Shown one piece after another: positions 55,550 through 64,000 of a stretch of DNA of 64,000 nucleotides. This stretch comes from Rhizobium mesoamericanum STM3625. GTDB lineage: Bacteria; Pseudomonadota; Alphaproteobacteria; Rhizobiales; Rhizobiaceae. The stretch's first letter is position 1; every line of letters begins with the position of its first letter. A model generated the notes under the pieces. It was not told the origin of the DNA and did not search any database. It saw only the letters and a program-made list of their open reading frames with translations. The stretch is from positions 279,106 to 343,105 of the forward strand of contig NZ_HF536772.1 of the NCBI RefSeq assembly GCF_000312665.1, written 5' to 3'. A program made the translations under genes and the position numbers.

Positions 55550-56386
55550 ATGCTTTTCGATACTCATCTGCACATCGTCGATCGGCGGGCGCTCACCTAT
55601 CCCTGGCTCGCCGGCGCGGGTGAACTTAACCGGGACAGTCTCTACGAGGATTACGCGCGCGATGCGATGCGATGCGGAATTTCCAACGTTCTTCACATGG
55701 AAGTGGACGTGGCTCCAGAGCGCATCGAAGATGAGACCAATTATGTCAGGGAGGTCAGCCGCCACCCGGACTGTCTCGTACGCGGCGTCGTTGCCGCCTG
55801 CCGGCCGGAGGACGATGGATTCGCGGCTTATCTCGAACGGTCCCTGGGCGATCCCTTCGTCAAGGGGTTCCGCCGCGTTCTGCACGTGGCGCCCGACGAT
55901 ACCGCCACACGACCCCTGTTCCGCGAGAACATCAAGCGGCTATCCGCCACCCGCATGACGTTCGACCTCTGTGTCTTCCCGCATCAATTCGAAACCATCT
56001 TAGCACTCGTCGATCAATGCCCTGATGTTCGCTTCATTCTCGACCATTGCGCCAATCCGCCAATCAAAAGCGGAATGAGCGACGTCTGGCGCAAGGGCAT
56101 TACGGAATTTGCCCGCCGCTCGAATGTCACCGCAAAGATCTCAGGCGTCATCGCCTATGGCGATCTCGAAAACTGGTCTGTCGACAGCCTACGCCCCTTT
56201 GTCGAGCATACCATCGAGGGCTTCGGCTGGGATCGCGTCGTCTGGGGCAGCGACTGGCCGGTCTGCACGCTGGGCGGCGGACTGACACCCTGGGTGGCTG
56301 CCACCCATGCACTGACTGCAGGCTGCACCCCGGAGGAGCGCGACAAGCTCTATCAGGCGAATGCCAAGCGCATCTGGTCAATATGA
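55550..56386 (+). CDS. Amidohydrolase 2 family lactonase (L-fuconolactonase-like)
   Basis: 278-residue TIM-barrel hydrolase of the COG3618 type: MLFDTHLHIVDRRALTYPWL with the metal-type His pair, RFILDHCANPP, TAKISGVIAYGD, and RVVWGSDWPVC near the end. Family members hydrolyse sugar lactones such as L-fucono-1,5-lactone. Divergent from the SDR gene, consistent with a shared pathway. GGGAGGA lies just ahead of the ATG. Confidence 0.83.
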   Translation: MLFDTHLHIVDRRALTYPWLAGAGELNRDSLYEDYARDAMRCGISNVLHMEVDVAPERIEDETNYVREVSRHPDCLVRGVVAACRPEDDGFAAYLERSLGDPFVKGFRRVLHVAPDDTATRPLFRENIKRLSATRMTFDLCVFPHQFETILALVDQCPDVRFILDHCANPPIKSGMSDVWRKGITEFARRSNVTAKISGVIAYGDLENWSVDSLRPFVEHTIEGFGWDRVVWGSDWPVCTLGGGLTPWVAATHALTAGCTPEERDKLYQANAKRIWSI

Positions 56387-56388
56387 AA

Positions 56389-56418
56389 AAAGGGCGGCCG
56401 CCGATAGCGCCGCCCTTT
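56389..56418. terminator. Bidirectional terminator
   Basis: Stem AAAGGGCGGC/GCCGCCCTTT (56389-56398, 56409-56418) between the converging lactonase and transaldolase genes. On the minus strand, the side ending transaldolase, T's continue past the stem. Confidence 0.8.
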
Positions 56419-56440
56419 CCATCAGAGCGCTTTGGAGGCC

Positions 56441-57406
56441 TTAAGCGGCCGCGAGCTGCAGTTCTTTCTGAACATTGCTGCGAAGCGTGCCGAGATCCTT
56501 TGCGAAGGCGCGGATGCCTTCGGCGAGCTTTTCGGTCGCCATCGCGTCTTCGTTCATCATCCAACGGAAGGTTTTTTCGTCGACCGTGATCTTCGGGGCA
56601 GGCTTCGTCACGTCAGGCGAGAGCTTGCGCTCGAGCTTGCCCTGGTCGTTGGAGAGTTCGTCGAGAAGATTCGGCGCGATCGTGAGGCGATCGCAACCGG
56701 CCAGGGCTTCGATTTCGCCAGCGCTGCGGAAAGAGGCGCCCATGACGATCGTCTTGATGTCGTTGGCCTTGTAGTAGTTGTAGATGTCGCGGACCGAGAT
56801 GACGCCCGGATCCTCCTCAGGCGCAAATTCCTTGCCCGTGGACTTCTTGTACCAATCGAGGATACGGCCGACGAACGGCGAGATCAGGAATACCTTGGCG
56901 TCGGCACAGGCAACGGCCTGGGCCTTCGAGAACAGTAGCGTCAGGTTACAGTCGATGCCTTCCTTCTGCAGGATTTCGGCAGCTCGAATGCCTTCCCAAG
57001 TCGAAGCCAGCTTGATGAGGATGCGGTCGCGCTCGATGCCGCGTTCCTTGTAGGCAGCGATGATCGAACGTGCCTTGGTAAGCGATGCTTCCGTATCGAA
57101 GGAAAGGTCCGCATCAACTTCGGTCGACACACGACCCGGAACGAGTTTGACGAGCGCGGCACCAACGGAGATCGCCAGACGATCGGCAACGGCAGCCGAA
57201 ACGGCGTCCGGATTGCCGCCCTGCTTCTTGCCCCAGGCAACGGCTTCCTTGACCGTGTCTGCAAACATGGGCGTGCCGAGTGCCTTGAGCACGATGCTCG
57301 GGTTCGTCGTGCAATCGACCGGCTTCAGACGGGCAACGGCTTCGATATCACCGGTATCGGCAACGACGGTGGTCATTTCTCGGAGTTGGTCAAGCTTGGA
57401 TGTCAT
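56441..57406 (-). CDS. tal: Transaldolase
   Basis: 321-residue class 1 transaldolase of the pentose phosphate pathway, moving dihydroxyacetone from sedoheptulose 7-phosphate to glyceraldehyde 3-phosphate. The Schiff-base Lys132 is in [12 protein letters not shown] and Asp17 in VADTGD, both at the numbering of E. coli TalB. The signature [12 protein letters not shown] is intact. The ATG at 57406 has AAAGGA upstream. Together with xylAB this supports pentose use. Confidence 0.96.
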   Translation of the reverse strand: MTSKLDQLREMTTVVADTGDIEAVARLKPVDCTTNPSIVLKALGTPMFADTVKEAVAWGKKQGGNPDAVSAAVADRLAISVGAALVKLVPGRVSTEVDADLSFDTEASLTKARSIIAAYKERGIERDRILIKLASTWEGIRAAEILQKEGIDCNLTLLFSKAQAVACADAKVFLISPFVGRILDWYKKSTGKEFAPEEDPGVISVRDIYNYYKANDIKTIVMGASFRSAGEIEALAGCDRLTIAPNLLDELSNDQGKLERKLSPDVTKPAPKITVDEKTFRWMMNEDAMATEKLAEGIRAFAKDLGTLRSNVQKELQLAAA

Positions 57407-57810
57407 GGTTACTGGTCCTTTTGACTTGAGCTGCAAGCCGGCGCGAATGTCGTCCGGCAAAATGTCTACGAACAAACGGTCTTGCTGATCGGATCGCGTC
57501 CGCCGTTTCCGAACGTACCGCTGATGTAAGGGGCGGTCATATCGCTGTGGCCGAAAGACATCATATTTGGGCTGCGCGGCACGTCAGGCCGTTGCGATAA
57601 TGCCGATGATGACTTTCCGTTTGCCTGCACATTGCCTCCTCGGACACGCAAGGGTTCTTCGCGGCGAACTATCGCTATTCCTATCCAGATATGTCAAGGA
57701 CATTTGTGCATATCAATTGACATAAGTGTCAAACCAGTCATTATCAGGCGAAAAACGAACCTGTCCTGGCTTGATGGTAGATTTAGGGCGCAATTCGCTC
57801 CGGAGGAGAT
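57407..57810. other. Divergent intergenic region between tal and the SorC gene
   Basis: 404 bases with no gene supported. The right half holds two dyads and a likely sigma-70 promoter for the SorC gene, and the left half is presumably the tal promoter with no distinct motif recognised. Confidence 0.5.
57691..57745 (+). promoter_or_regulatory. Promoter and operators of the SorC gene
   Basis: TTGACATAAGTGTCAA at 57717-57732 is a dyad (TTGACA/TGTCAA) whose left arm is a perfect -35 hexamer; CATTAT, 16 bases on, can serve as -10. A second small dyad ATGTC-AAG-GACAT lies at 57691-57703. Binding of the SorC product here would block its own promoter (inference). Confidence 0.5.
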
Positions 57811-58794
57811 GTGGTCAAGCTCAAACGCGGCACGCATACGGCTTATTCTGAAGCATCCTCTCTTAGGTTGCGCGCGGCCTGGCTCTACTACAATCAGGGA
57901 CTGACACAGAAGGATGTCGCCGAACAGCTCGGCATAAGCCGCACGACGGTGATCCGCCTGCTAGACGAGGCGATGAAGCGCAGTGAAGTGCAGATCTGGA
58001 TCAATGACTCGATCGGCGATTGCGTCGAACTGTCGGTGAAGCTCGAGCGTGCCTATAACCTCGACGAGGCGATCGTCGTGCCGGCGCCACCGCAGCCGGA
58101 TGCCAATTCTCTGGCAAGGAATGTTGGTCTTGCCTTGGGACAATTTCTCTCCGAGGCCATTCCCGATGATTACACGATCGGCGTCGGCTGGGGCCGCACC
58201 ATGACCGCGTCGCTATCCAGCTTCCGGCCGCCCCGCCGCAACAACTGCAAGGTCGTTTCCCTGCTCGGCGGCGTCGTCGCGGTCCACCAGACGAACCCGA
58301 TCGACTACACTTGGCGGCTGGCGAGCCAGCTCGGCGCGGAATGCTATATGTTCCTCGCGCCGTTGCTGGTGGATTCGACGGATACGAAGCGAAATCTCAT
58401 CGAGAAATGCGGGCTAGATACGATCTATCGGCTGGCGGAGACACTCGACCTCGCGATCGTCAGCTGCGGCGATATAGGCCCGCATTCCACATCCTTGTCG
58501 GAAGGGTGGCTCTCGAAGGGGGAACTGCAGGAGTTGATCGGCGCGGGGTGCGTCTGCGACACGATGTTCAACTTCCTCGACAAGGAGGGCAACACCGTCG
58601 ATCACTCGATCAACAGCCGCGTCATGTCGGTTGATCTCGATACGCTGAAAAAGGCCAAGCATATCGTGTTATCATCGGGCGGCGCGCATCGGGCGGTCGC
58701 GATCCGGGCCACCATCAAGCGGATCGGCTGCAATACGCTGATCACCGACGAGAGCGCCGCCAAGGCATTGTTGGGCCTAGCAGAGGTGGTTTAG
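57811..58794 (+). CDS. SorC family sugar-binding transcriptional regulator
   Basis: 327 residues. The HTH is YNQGLTQKDVAEQLGISRTT with VIRLLDEA, and the rest is a sugar-phosphate-binding SorC/DeoR-type domain (YTIGVGWGRTMTASL, VVSLLGGVV, DLAIVSCGDIGP). The start is GTG at 57811 with GGAGGA just ahead. It is not next to a matching sugar operon in the window: tal is divergent and the downstream gene converges. Regulation of tal is possible. Confidence 0.88.
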   Translation: MVKLKRGTHTAYSEASSLRLRAAWLYYNQGLTQKDVAEQLGISRTTVIRLLDEAMKRSEVQIWINDSIGDCVELSVKLERAYNLDEAIVVPAPPQPDANSLARNVGLALGQFLSEAIPDDYTIGVGWGRTMTASLSSFRPPRRNNCKVVSLLGGVVAVHQTNPIDYTWRLASQLGAECYMFLAPLLVDSTDTKRNLIEKCGLDTIYRLAETLDLAIVSCGDIGPHSTSLSEGWLSKGELQELIGAGCVCDTMFNFLDKEGNTVDHSINSRVMSVDLDTLKKAKHIVLSSGGAHRAVAIRATIKRIGCNTLITDESAAKALLGLAEVV

Positions 58795-59293
58795 CGGCTC
58801 GCGCCTCGGCGTTATCGCAGCTGGCACAAGCGTGACAGTTGCGATTGTGCCCAGCTCTCCGTCCGACATCCTGGGTATCCGACAATTCCGATAAAAGGCT
58901 TCCGATCTCGCCATCGATTTCAATGTGAGTATCCGTAATCCTGCATGCCCCCATGTCAAGGGAGACGGTGGCGATCACCTTGCCCTTCACGGGAGCCATT
59001 TGAAAGAGAGTGTTGTCGCCCGCCTCGCAGGTCAAAAGCGCCGTCGCCTTGATGGATGCGAGACTATCTCCCGTCGAACAGACATCTGCGGACACAACCT
59101 TGAAACTGCTGGTTCGATTGGGGCCTACGGGAAGCTGTTCGCACAGTCCCACGGTCGATATCGCTCGCGCTACAGCCGGCCATTGCGGACTACTCATCGC
59201 CGATTTGCAGCCCGCCCAGGCCGGAACCAGTGACATCGCGAGCAAGCCAACGACCATGCCTGCGATCCTGCATGGCTTTTCTCCAGAGTTCAT
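58742..59293 (-). CDS. Secreted hypothetical protein
   Basis: 183 residues with a signal peptide (about 1-27, PAWAG) and six or more cysteines (ADVCSTGD, LLTCEAGD, GACRITD, NCHACASCDN). No family recognised. The Arg-rich C-terminal 40 residues overlap the end of the SorC gene by 53 bases and may result from a frameshift that removed the original stop. The ATG at 59293 follows GAGGAGGCGGAA. Confidence 0.55.
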   Translation of the reverse strand: MNSGEKPCRIAGMVVGLLAMSLVPAWAGCKSAMSSPQWPAVARAISTVGLCEQLPVGPNRTSSFKVVSADVCSTGDSLASIKATALLTCEAGDNTLFQMAPVKGKVIATVSLDMGACRITDTHIEIDGEIGSLLSELSDTQDVGRRAGHNRNCHACASCDNAEARAAKPPLLGPTMPWRRSRR

Positions 59294-59387
59294 TTCCGCC
59301 TCCTCGAGTCCCAGCCACGGTATCAAACCCGCGATTCCTGCGTTTTTGATGGCGGGACCTCAGGTTGGATGGTTGGCTCGCCCGCGA

Positions 59388-60260
59388 CTATGTGTGTGCC
59401 GCTTCCCAACCCAGGATCGCACGCTTGCGGGTAAGGCCCCAGTGATAGCCGGTCAGGGCTCCACCCTTACCGACCGCCCGATGACAGGGAACAACGAATG
59501 AAATCGGGTTCGCACCGACCGCAGCTCCGACAGCGCGCATCGCTTTCGGCCGACCGATGTCATTGGCAATATCGCTATAGGTGACTGCCCTGCCGAAGGG
59601 TATCTTCAACAGGCTTTCCCATACCTCCACCTGGAAGTCGGTGCCGATCAGAACGATGCGCAACGGCTGGTCTGACGTCCAGCGTCCCGGCTGAAATATA
59701 AGCTCCGCATAGGGTGCCGTCGCTTCTATATCCCGGACATAGGTCGCATTCGGCCACCGGCATGTCATATCTTCAAGACAAGCCACCTCGTCCCCGAGAT
59801 CGCTGAAGGCAAGTCCGGCGAGTCCACGGTCGGTGGCCATTACAAGCGCAAGGCCGAAGGGCGAAGGATGGAAGCCGTAGCGGATCGTCAGTCCTCCACC
59901 CTTGCTTTTCCATTCGCCGGGTGACATGGCCTCGTGCGTCACGAAGAGATCGTGCAGCCGGCTGGGGCCGGAAAGGCCGACCTCGATCGACGTCTCCAGT
60001 AGAGGCATAGATTCCTCGCGAAGAAGCCGCTTTGCGTGATCGAGCGTGACGGCCTGCAGAAATGCCTTCGGAGACAGGCCCGCCCACCGCGTGAATATCT
60101 TCTGCAATTGCGTCGGCGATTGCTTGAGCCGCGCTGCGATCGTTTCAAGAGACGGCTGATCGCGATAGTCCTCGGTAATGAGTTCGATCACCTGACGCAC
60201 CGTTTCGTATTCAGAGCCGTCCGGCGTGATGTCGTTGTTCAGCTTGGCTACCATATTCAT
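59388..60260 (-). CDS. ada: Ada-like methylated-DNA-protein cysteine methyltransferase with AraC HTH
   Basis: 290 residues. An AraC-type HTH (about 20-118: PSLETIAARLKQSPTQLQKI; MSPGEWK) is fused to an O6-alkylguanine transferase domain with the acceptor Cys259 in FVVPCHRAVG and GRPKAMRAVGAAVGANP before it. The N-terminal zinc domain that senses methylphosphotriesters in E. coli Ada is absent, so it cannot be activated in the same way. It repairs O6-methylguanine. The ATG at 60260 has AAGGAG seven bases ahead. Confidence 0.9.
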   Translation of the reverse strand: MNMVAKLNNDITPDGSEYETVRQVIELITEDYRDQPSLETIAARLKQSPTQLQKIFTRWAGLSPKAFLQAVTLDHAKRLLREESMPLLETSIEVGLSGPSRLHDLFVTHEAMSPGEWKSKGGGLTIRYGFHPSPFGLALVMATDRGLAGLAFSDLGDEVACLEDMTCRWPNATYVRDIEATAPYAELIFQPGRWTSDQPLRIVLIGTDFQVEVWESLLKIPFGRAVTYSDIANDIGRPKAMRAVGAAVGANPISFVVPCHRAVGKGGALTGYHWGLTRKRAILGWEAAHT

Positions 60261-60329
60261 GATCTTTCTCCTTGTACCAAGGAGATAGTCAAGTGGGCCT
60301 TCGCAAACCACCCGAATCTTGCATGCTGC

Positions 60330-60851
60330 TTAAATCCGCTGTTTGACGGTGGTAAGCGCGCCTCTGAACGCCTTGGCAAAGCTCTCGCGGTCGTCGGGAT
60401 TGAGGAACGAGCCTATGTCCGTGCCTCTTCCCTCTCCGGAAATATACATGGAAAGGATGCCGATTTCCTGATGCCGGCGAACGAAAAATCGCGTCCAGAA
60501 CGGATTGAAGTGGTGCTCGACCATCCGACCGGAAGGCGCGAATTTGCGGACGGAAATGTCGGTACGCGACACCGTCACTTCCTCCCGCACCCGGCCGGAA
60601 CGGTAGTTCAGCCAGAAAGCACCGTAGAGCAGCAAAAAATCCATTCCGAAAAAAAAGCCGATCGGCCACGCGCCAGTTGCCACGAAGAACATGCCATTCA
60701 CGCAACAGATTACGCCAGTCAGCAGCAGCAAGACCCTGAACCCCTTGCGGCCGAGCGACCGGTACGCAAAAAGCTCCGCGGCAAAAACAGGTTGTTCGTC
60801 GGCCCTATCGCCGTTGCTTTCCATCATGGCTGCCAAGTATAGATTTTCCAT
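60330..60851 (-). CDS. DUF2244 family membrane protein
   Basis: 173 residues with two adjacent helices (about 38-78: VLLLLTGVICCVNGMFFVAT and WPIGFFFGMDFLLLYGAFWL) and a C-terminal beta-rich domain (WTRFFVRRHQEIGILSM). The DUF2244 family is common in alphaproteobacteria and often lies beside nth; function unknown. No Shine-Dalgarno is clear; starts at 60851 or 60827/60824 are possible. The start codon at 60851 shares bases with the divergent nth start (CATG). Confidence 0.8.
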   Translation of the reverse strand: MENLYLAAMMESNGDRADEQPVFAAELFAYRSLGRKGFRVLLLLTGVICCVNGMFFVATGAWPIGFFFGMDFLLLYGAFWLNYRSGRVREEVTVSRTDISVRKFAPSGRMVEHHFNPFWTRFFVRRHQEIGILSMYISGEGRGTDIGSFLNPDDRESFAKAFRGALTTVKQRI

Positions 60852-61632
60852 GCCAACTGTGAAACTCAAATCCAACGTCGCTTCGTCGCTGACCTCAAAA
60901 GTGATCGTTCGCAGCAAGAAGCCGATAGCGGTCCGCTCGGCCTATTCCGAAGCCGAGCGCGAGGAGATATTCCGCCGCTTTTCCGTGCAGCGCCCCGAGC
61001 CGAGAGGCGAACTGGAACACACCAACCCGTTCACGCTCGTCGTCGCCGTGGCGCTCTCCGCCCAGGCAACGGACGCAGGCGTCAACAAAGCGACGCGGGC
61101 ACTCTTCAAGCTCGCCGACACGCCGGAAAAGATGCTCGCGCTCGGCGAGGAGCGGGTACGCGAGTACATCAAGACGATCGGCCTCTACCGCAACAAGGCC
61201 AAGAACGTCATTGCGCTCTCGCAGATGCTAGTCGACAAGTTCGGCGGCGTCGTGCCGCAGACACGCGACGAATTGGTGACGCTGCCTGGCGTTGGCCGCA
61301 AGACCGCCAACGTCGTGCTTTCCATGGCCTTCGGTCAGGCAACGATGGCCGTGGATACCCACATCTTCCGGATCGCCAACCGCATCAAGCTGGCGCCGGG
61401 CAAGACGCCCGATGAGGTCGAGGAACGCCTAATGAGGGTGGTGCCAAAACACTACCTCCACCATGCCCACCACTGGCTAATCCTGCATGGCCGCTATACC
61501 TGCAAGGCGCGCAAGCCCGAATGCGAGCGCTGCGTCATTGCCGACATCTGCAAGTCGCCCGAGAAGACCTGCGACGTGCCGGCGCCGCTGGTCGAGCTAC
61601 CGCCGCAGATCATCGGCGAGGCCGTCGAGTAA
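60850..61632 (+). CDS. nth: Endonuclease III
   Basis: 260-residue DNA glycosylase/AP lyase for oxidised pyrimidines. Catalytic Lys151 is in LPGVGRKTANVV and Asp169 in AVDTHIFRI. The 4Fe-4S cluster cysteines are 218, 225, 228 and 234 (C-X6-C-X2-C-X5-C). An N-terminal basic extension of about 35 residues precedes the core. The start at 60850 or 60826 cannot be separated by ribosome binding site. Divergent from DUF2244 with essentially no spacer, so the promoters must lie inside the neighbouring genes. Confidence 0.95.
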   Translation: MPTVKLKSNVASSLTSKVIVRSKKPIAVRSAYSEAEREEIFRRFSVQRPEPRGELEHTNPFTLVVAVALSAQATDAGVNKATRALFKLADTPEKMLALGEERVREYIKTIGLYRNKAKNVIALSQMLVDKFGGVVPQTRDELVTLPGVGRKTANVVLSMAFGQATMAVDTHIFRIANRIKLAPGKTPDEVEERLMRVVPKHYLHHAHHWLILHGRYTCKARKPECERCVIADICKSPEKTCDVPAPLVELPPQIIGEAVE

Positions 61633-61688
61633 GGCGGCAATCGCGCCCTTGGGTGCGATGGACGAGGTCCAGCACCGCTTACATGGCG

Positions 61689-62402
61689 CTAGCTGCGGAA
61701 GCCTGTATCTTTTCGGGAAATCAACTTGTGCAAGTGCACCATCAGCCCTGCAGCAAAGAGCGGCGTCAACAGATTTACGATCGGGATGGCAAGGAAAGCC
61801 GCTACGACCAGTCCTGCGAGAAAGACGGTTGTTGCATGTTTGGCCCGGAATAGCCGCGCCTCCTCCGGCGAACGGAAACGCATGGCGGCAAACTCGAAGA
61901 ATTCCCGACCCAGGAGGTACCCGTTGACAAAGAAGAACGCTATCAGGTTGATGCCCGGCACGAAAAGCAGGAAAAGCGCTATGAGGTTGCCGGCAATGAC
62001 GACCCCGAGAAACTTGATGGAACTCACGAGCGCCGGACCGAGCGGCATCGGAGTGCCAGGCGGATCTGAAGGATAGTCCCTCTTTTCAACCACCGCGGCC
62101 ACATCGTCGAGAAACAGGCTCGCGATCAGCGCCGTTACCGGTGACAGCAACAGCGCCAACCCGAGCGCCAGCCCTATGCCGGCAACGATCGCAAACACGA
62201 AGCCGAGCCAGCCCGCCCAATCCGGCATGGCAGGAAAAAAGCTGTCAATCCACGGGAAGACAAACGATATAAAGGCACTGCGCAGCGCCAGCCAAAGTCC
62301 GACGAGCACTAGAAGCGTCAATCCGAGGACCTTCCAAAAGACTGAGCGCGTTTCCGCCGCCAAAAGGTTGATGAGGGATAGGCGAGCTGCCTGTAAGATC
62401 AT
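61689..62402 (-). CDS. EI24/CysZ-like membrane protein
   Basis: 237 residues with about four to five helices and the EI24 signature: FVPGINLIAFFFVNGYLLGR, FRAKHATTVFLAGLVVAAFL. In gammaproteobacteria the relative CysZ imports sulfate; rhizobial members are annotated as sulfate transporter-like with no proof. The ATG at 62402 has GGAG eight bases away. Confidence 0.8.
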   Translation of the reverse strand: MILQAARLSLINLLAAETRSVFWKVLGLTLLVLVGLWLALRSAFISFVFPWIDSFFPAMPDWAGWLGFVFAIVAGIGLALGLALLLSPVTALIASLFLDDVAAVVEKRDYPSDPPGTPMPLGPALVSSIKFLGVVIAGNLIALFLLFVPGINLIAFFFVNGYLLGREFFEFAAMRFRSPEEARLFRAKHATTVFLAGLVVAAFLAIPIVNLLTPLFAAGLMVHLHKLISRKDTGFRS

Positions 62403-62630
62403 TCTGAGGTCTCCGGTTGCAATACCATGTAGGAATCTGAACATTGAACGGCAAGGCTGAAATAAATCCGGTAAATTGACCCAAAACTTGTCGGGAAACC
62501 TAGGTTAATATATAGTAATTTATCAACTAAGATTGCTTATTCCTAAGACGCATCTTTCGGAATAGTTGCAAACGACAGGGGTTGCCCCGCACATCCGAGA
62601 AATGCTTCCGGGAAGATCAGGACGGCCAGC

Positions 62631-63485
62631 GTGGAAGATTTCGTCCAAAAACTCCGCCAATACGCCAAGTCCGGCACCCCGGCCGAGCGGCGGATTGCGA
62701 AGTACTTCTCCGAACACCTGAACGATCTTCCCTTCGAGACCGCCGCCTCGGTCGCGGACCGGCTGGATCTAAGTCCGATGACGGTGGGACGCTTTCTGCG
62801 TTCGCTCGGCTACCAGGGCCTCGATAGCGTCAAGGTTCACATCCGCGAGACAACCGCTATTTCGCCCACACAAATGCAGGCATCGCTTACCGAACTTCAG
62901 ACCGACGCTTCCGCCGGCAAACCACTGGCCGTTCTGGTCTCCGAGCAGATTCAGGCGTTGCACCATATCTACCACTTGACGGGACAGCCGCAATGGAACG
63001 AAGCCGTATCGATGATATCGGCCGCCCGGGAGGTTTTTGTTGCCACCCATGCGCGTTTGTCAGGTTTCGCGGCCCACTTCGCTCAGAGATTGACGCAGGC
63101 CCGCGATGGCGTTCATCCGCTCGATGGAACAGCTAGCCGCTTCGCCGAACTCTTCGCACGGCTGGATGGTAATGGCGCCTTGTTGATCGTAATCGACAGT
63201 CCCCGTTTCAGCAAAGCCCGTTTGTTGGCGCGTACCGCACGGCGCTATGGATACAAGGTCATATTGATCACCTCACAGGACGCCAACTGGATACCGGAAC
63301 AGGCCAATCTCGCGCTCGCACTACCTCCCGTCCGCTCCGATGGCGACGACAACTTGCCGCCGTTGATGGCCATGCTCGACTGCCTGTCGGAAGCCGTCAT
63401 CACCGCCGCCGGCGACGAAGCGAGCGCCCGCGCACGTCGTATGGCTGAATTCGGCAGCATGCTCGGCGAAGGCGGAAGCCGCTAG
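62631..63485 (+). CDS. MurR/RpiR family transcriptional regulator
   Basis: 284 residues. N-terminal HTH_6 (about 1-77: GTPAERRIAKYFSEHLNDLP, FETAASVADRLDLSPMTVGR) and a C-terminal SIS domain for sugar phosphates (ALLIVIDSPRFSKARLLART). The start is GTG at 62631. It converges with the sugar kinase at the window end, which may be its target or part of a larger polyol locus to the right. Confidence 0.88.
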   Translation: MEDFVQKLRQYAKSGTPAERRIAKYFSEHLNDLPFETAASVADRLDLSPMTVGRFLRSLGYQGLDSVKVHIRETTAISPTQMQASLTELQTDASAGKPLAVLVSEQIQALHHIYHLTGQPQWNEAVSMISAAREVFVATHARLSGFAAHFAQRLTQARDGVHPLDGTASRFAELFARLDGNGALLIVIDSPRFSKARLLARTARRYGYKVILITSQDANWIPEQANLALALPPVRSDGDDNLPPLMAMLDCLSEAVITAAGDEASARARRMAEFGSMLGEGGSR

Positions 63486-63641
63486 TCTATGCCTAGGCTC
63501 AGGGCTATTAACCGTGCCAATGGCAATGGTCGCCGCAATGTATGCGCGTGACCCCGTCCTGCCAGAGATGCTCATCACAGCCTCCAGTCGGGACCGTGAG
63601 CAAATGGTAACACCAATGAATAGGTCCTGAGCTCTCGGCGC

Positions 63642-64000
63642 TCATTCCGTCGCCTCCAGTTCGGCGCGATGGCGATACATAGCAAGCAGCCGGCGATAGT
63701 CACGGTCGTAAAGTGCCTGTTTCGAGGCGTTCGGTAGCCGCTCTTCCCCTCCAGGATACATCGCAGACCCCGCTTCCGCGAGACTTTCATAGAGACCGCA
63801 CGCAACGGACGCGGCCATCGCCGTACCGAGAAGCACAGCCTCGTTCATTTTCGGGACTACGACCTTGCAGCCGGTCGCATCCGAATAAAGTTCCATCAGC
63901 ACCGCGTTCTTCACATGACCGCCGGCGACATGCAGCGTATCGGGCGCGTAGCCATAATCTTTCATCCGCTCGAGGATGTGGCGGATCCCGAGAGCAATCG
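63642..64000 (-). CDS. FGGY family carbohydrate kinase, C-terminal part only
   Basis: The last 119 residues of an FGGY sugar kinase; the gene continues beyond the right edge. The FGGY_C ATP-site motif LHVAGGHVKNAVLMELYSD is clear, followed by KVVVPKMNEAVLLGTAMAAS. This resembles ribulokinase/ribitol-kinase-type members more than xylulokinase, but the substrate cannot be fixed from the fragment. It converges with the RpiR regulator gene. Confidence 0.85.
   Translation of the reverse strand, partial: IALGIRHILERMKDYGYAPDTLHVAGGHVKNAVLMELYSDATGCKVVVPKMNEAVLLGTAMAASVACGLYESLAEAGSAMYPGGEERLPNASKQALYDRDYRRLLAMYRHRAELEATE

Noticed and set aside
1..64000. CRISPR arrays, tRNA or rRNA genes, prophage
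   Set aside because: No regularly spaced repeats, cloverleaf sequences or phage-type gene runs were seen on reading through; a tRNAscan or CRISPR finder run would be decisive.

Overview
The window is dense, GC-rich and almost entirely coding, and its gene families look like a chromosomal segment of a Rhizobiaceae alphaproteobacterium (Rhizobium/Ensifer/Agrobacterium type). The clues are a type III PLP ornithine decarboxylase, Entner-Doudoroff aldolase, ribose-type sugar importers with Gfo/Idh and TIM-barrel partners, a TPR adenylate cyclase, a rhizobial-style palindromic intergenic repeat, and chromosomal housekeeping genes (gltX, lysS, nth, tal). The species assignment is inference. No tRNA, rRNA or CRISPR array was seen. 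Mobile DNA is limited to one decayed IS110-type fragment.

Layout. 1-5.5 kb: the 5' part of ornithine decarboxylase with a long leader, a LysR regulator, a DUF1007-NicO metal transport pair, an acetyltransferase and a DUF533 protein. 5.6-15 kb: eda, an overlapping CYTH-CHAD pair, trhO, a CHASE4-GGDEF-EAL protein, an FMN reductase, a GH1 beta-glucosidase and an ABC-F ATPase. 15.2-24.6 kb: a sugar locus with oxidoreductase, isomerase/epimerase, ABC importer and LacI regulator, interrupted by a divergent adenylate cyclase-TPR gene. The LacI/importer gap carries two mirrored operators. 24.7-26.8 kb: small secreted proteins and the IS110 remnant. 26.9-30.7 kb: a LacI-xylB-xylA operon for D-xylose entry into the pentose phosphate pathway. 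30.9-39.7 kb: two separate EmrAB-type efflux modules, each with a divergent TetR gene and clear operator dyads. Between them lie a decayed AraC/GyrI-like gene and terC, whose start is preceded by a folded leader that hides its ribosome binding site.

39.7-46.2 kb: glutathione peroxidase, two membrane proteins (one an SLC13-type pseudogene), gltX and lysS. 46.4-53.5 kb: a LysR gene and ydcSTUVW, matching the E. coli putrescine uptake and gamma-aminobutyraldehyde oxidation set. 53.5-57.4 kb: DUF1328, DUF1345, a divergent dehydrogenase/lactonase pair resembling L-fucose catabolism, and transaldolase. 57.8-64 kb: an apparently orphan SorC regulator, an Ada-like repair protein, DUF2244, nth, an EI24/CysZ-like membrane protein, an RpiR regulator and the C-terminal end of an FGGY sugar kinase that leaves the window.

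Functionally the window combines pentose and other sugar use (xyl, sugar ABC, tal, eda, beta-glucosidase, FGGY kinase), polyamine metabolism at both ends (odc and ydc), and efflux/stress functions. The least explained parts are non-coding: the terC leader, the odc leader, and several strong dyads next to regulator genes.
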